Source of the DNA: an uncultured Clostridia bacterium
GTDB lineage: Bacteria > Bacillota > Clostridia > Oscillospirales > Ruminococcaceae
Assembly (NCBI GenBank): GCA_947625615.1
Contig: CANQPB010000001.1
Coordinates: forward strand, 81,669-145,668
Reading direction: 5' to 3'
DNA length: 64,000 bases
Position 1 is the stretch's first letter. The number at the start of each line of letters is the position of its first letter. The position numbers were made by a program, and so were the translations under genes. A model generated the notes under the pieces. That model ran no database searches. It was not told the DNA's origin and saw nothing but the letters and a program-made list of their open reading frames with translations. Shown here one piece after another: positions 62,537 through 64,000 of this stretch.

Positions 62537-63610
62537 ATGAAGACAAGTCTGTGCATGATAGTACGCGACGAGGAAGCTGTTTTGGGGCGGTGTCTTGAAA
62601 GCGTCGCCGGCCTTTTTGACGAAATCGTCATAGCCGACACGGGATCGGTCGATGCCACCCGGGACATCGCGAAAAGCTTCACCGAAAAGGTTTTCGACTT
62701 CAAGTGGGAGGACGATTTTTCGGCGGCGCGGAATTACGCGTTTTCAAAGGCCGATGGCGACTATTTGATGTGGCTCGACGCCGACGACGTTGTCGAGGGG
62801 GATAACCGCCCTCTTCTTAAAAAGACGCTTTCGGGGCTTGAAAAAAGCCGCCCCGACATGGTGATGCTTCGCTACGACGTCGCCTTTGACGAAAGCGGCC
62901 GGGTGCTTCTTTCCTACCGGCGGGAGAGGATAGTCCGCGCAAACGCGGGGTTTCGCTTCTGCGGGCGGGTTCACGAGGCCATTCCGCCGCGCGGGAAGAT
63001 AATCTGCGGCGACGGGGCGATATCCCACCGAAAGCTCAGGGCGAATCCCCCGGGGAGAAATCTGAAAATTTTTGAAAAGATGCTCTCCGAGGGCGAGCCC
63101 CTTGATCCGCGAATGAAATACTACTTCGCCCGTGAGCTCAGAGAAGCCGGCCGCGCCGACGGGGCGCTGAAATACTACGCCGAATGCTTTCGGGACGAAA
63201 CCGCCTGGACGGAGATAAGAATTTCGGCGCTGTATGAGAGCTATGAGATCCTCATGGGGCAAAACCGGCCGGAGGAGGCCGAGCGCGCTCTCTTTGAGAC
63301 GCTTAAGCTCGGCGCGCCGAGGGCGGATATCTGCTGCGCCGCCGGCGAAAGCTTTCTGCGGCGGGGAGATCCTGATTCGGCGAAATTCTGGTATCAGCTC
63401 GCGCCGGAACGCTTCGGGCAGGGCGGAGGATTCGTTCACGCCGACTACGGGGGATATATCCCCTACCTTCAGCTTGCGGTCATATACGACCGCCTCGGCA
63501 ACCCGGATCTCGCGGAGAAATATAACTCTCTCGCCGGGAGGATTCGGCCGGACAGCCCGGCCGTAAAAGCGAACGAGGAATATTTTCGCTCGCTTAAAAA
63601 TCGGAAATAA
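62537..63610 (+). CDS. Family 2 glycosyltransferase with TPR-like C-terminus
   Basis: [45 protein letters not shown]...[11 protein letters not shown]; start set by RBS GAAAGGAGAG. Confidence 0.92.
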   Translation: MKTSLCMIVRDEEAVLGRCLESVAGLFDEIVIADTGSVDATRDIAKSFTEKVFDFKWEDDFSAARNYAFSKADGDYLMWLDADDVVEGDNRPLLKKTLSGLEKSRPDMVMLRYDVAFDESGRVLLSYRRERIVRANAGFRFCGRVHEAIPPRGKIICGDGAISHRKLRANPPGRNLKIFEKMLSEGEPLDPRMKYYFARELREAGRADGALKYYAECFRDETAWTEIRISALYESYEILMGQNRPEEAERALFETLKLGAPRADICCAAGESFLRRGDPDSAKFWYQLAPERFGQGGGFVHADYGGYIPYLQLAVIYDRLGNPDLAEKYNSLAGRIRPDSPAVKANEEYFRSLKNRK

Positions 63611-63659
63611 AAGGGCGGGAGCCGCCCAAAAATCAAATAAAATTATAGGAGGAAATTTC

Positions 63660-64000
63660 ATGGCAAATAATAACTGCTGCGACAACCGCTTCCCGAACGG
63701 CACCAACGTCTACAGCTTCGGCTGCGGCGCCACCGGCTGCGGCTGCGGATATCCCGCAGGAATGGTCATCGGCCCCACCGGCATGACCGGCGCAGCCGGG
63801 GCAACGGGTGCAACGGGGGCCACTGGGCCAATCGGCCCAACGGGAGCTACAGGAGCTACCGGCCCCGCAGGTGCAGACGGTGCAGTAGGCCCAACGGGCG
63901 CGACGGGAGCTACCGGCCCTGCCGGCGCAGACGGCGCAGTCGGCCCGACGGGCGCAACGGGAGCTACCGGCCCCGCAGGCGCAGACGGCGCAGTCGGCCC
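63660..64000 (+). CDS. Collagen-like (GXY) repeat protein, truncated at window end
   Basis: [76 protein letters not shown]...; 54-bp DNA repeats from 63834. Confidence 0.92.
   Translation, partial: MANNNCCDNRFPNGTNVYSFGCGATGCGCGYPAGMVIGPTGMTGAAGATGATGATGPIGPTGATGATGPAGADGAVGPTGATGATGPAGADGAVGPTGATGATGPAGADGAVG

Noticed and set aside
62744-63706. 320-aa antisense ORF over the glycosyltransferase
   Set aside because: Shadow ORF opposite a confident GT2 gene.
63834-64000. 54-bp tandem repeats as a possible CRISPR or minisatellite
   Set aside because: They are in-frame codons of a collagen-like GXY protein, with no spacers or cas genes.

Overview
The window is a GC-rich bacterial chromosome segment, probably clostridial/Oscillospiraceae-like (an inference from gene content and style). 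It is mostly housekeeping and metabolic genes. Main blocks: an F-type ATP synthase operon (minus strand); GH2 beta-galactosidase; a spermidine-synthase-like membrane protein; a MATE pump; proS; adhE; aroF-pheA-bioY; a DHHW/MBOAT/lipoprotein cluster; feoA-feoA-feoB plus a Cys-rich small protein; an ECF sigma factor with a beta-propeller partner; tRNA-Thr, tRNA-Tyr and tRNA-Pro; GH3; queH; DegV; a complete Rnf cluster (C-D-G-E-A-B) with apbE; GH43; three tandem paralogous solute-binding lipoproteins; and a glycosyltransferase next to a collagen-like protein cut by the window end. No CRISPR array, transposase or phage module was seen. Items most worth a second look: (1) a convergent type I toxin-antitoxin-like cassette at about 14949-15326 with a 32-aa hydrophobic peptide missing from the ORF track; (2) an ATP synthase alpha subunit fused to a delta C-terminal domain, with no separate atpH; (3) an exact 216-bp tandem repeat that re-creates the tRNA-Tyr 3' end, with related degenerate units after tRNA-Pro; (4) a 95-nt perfect four-way-junction palindrome upstream of aroF; (5) two dispersed intergenic repeat families, a hairpin mosaic and a heptad pyrimidine-tract element; (6) three palindromic metal-regulator-like boxes at the feo locus. 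All calls come from reading sequence and translations; no database search was run.
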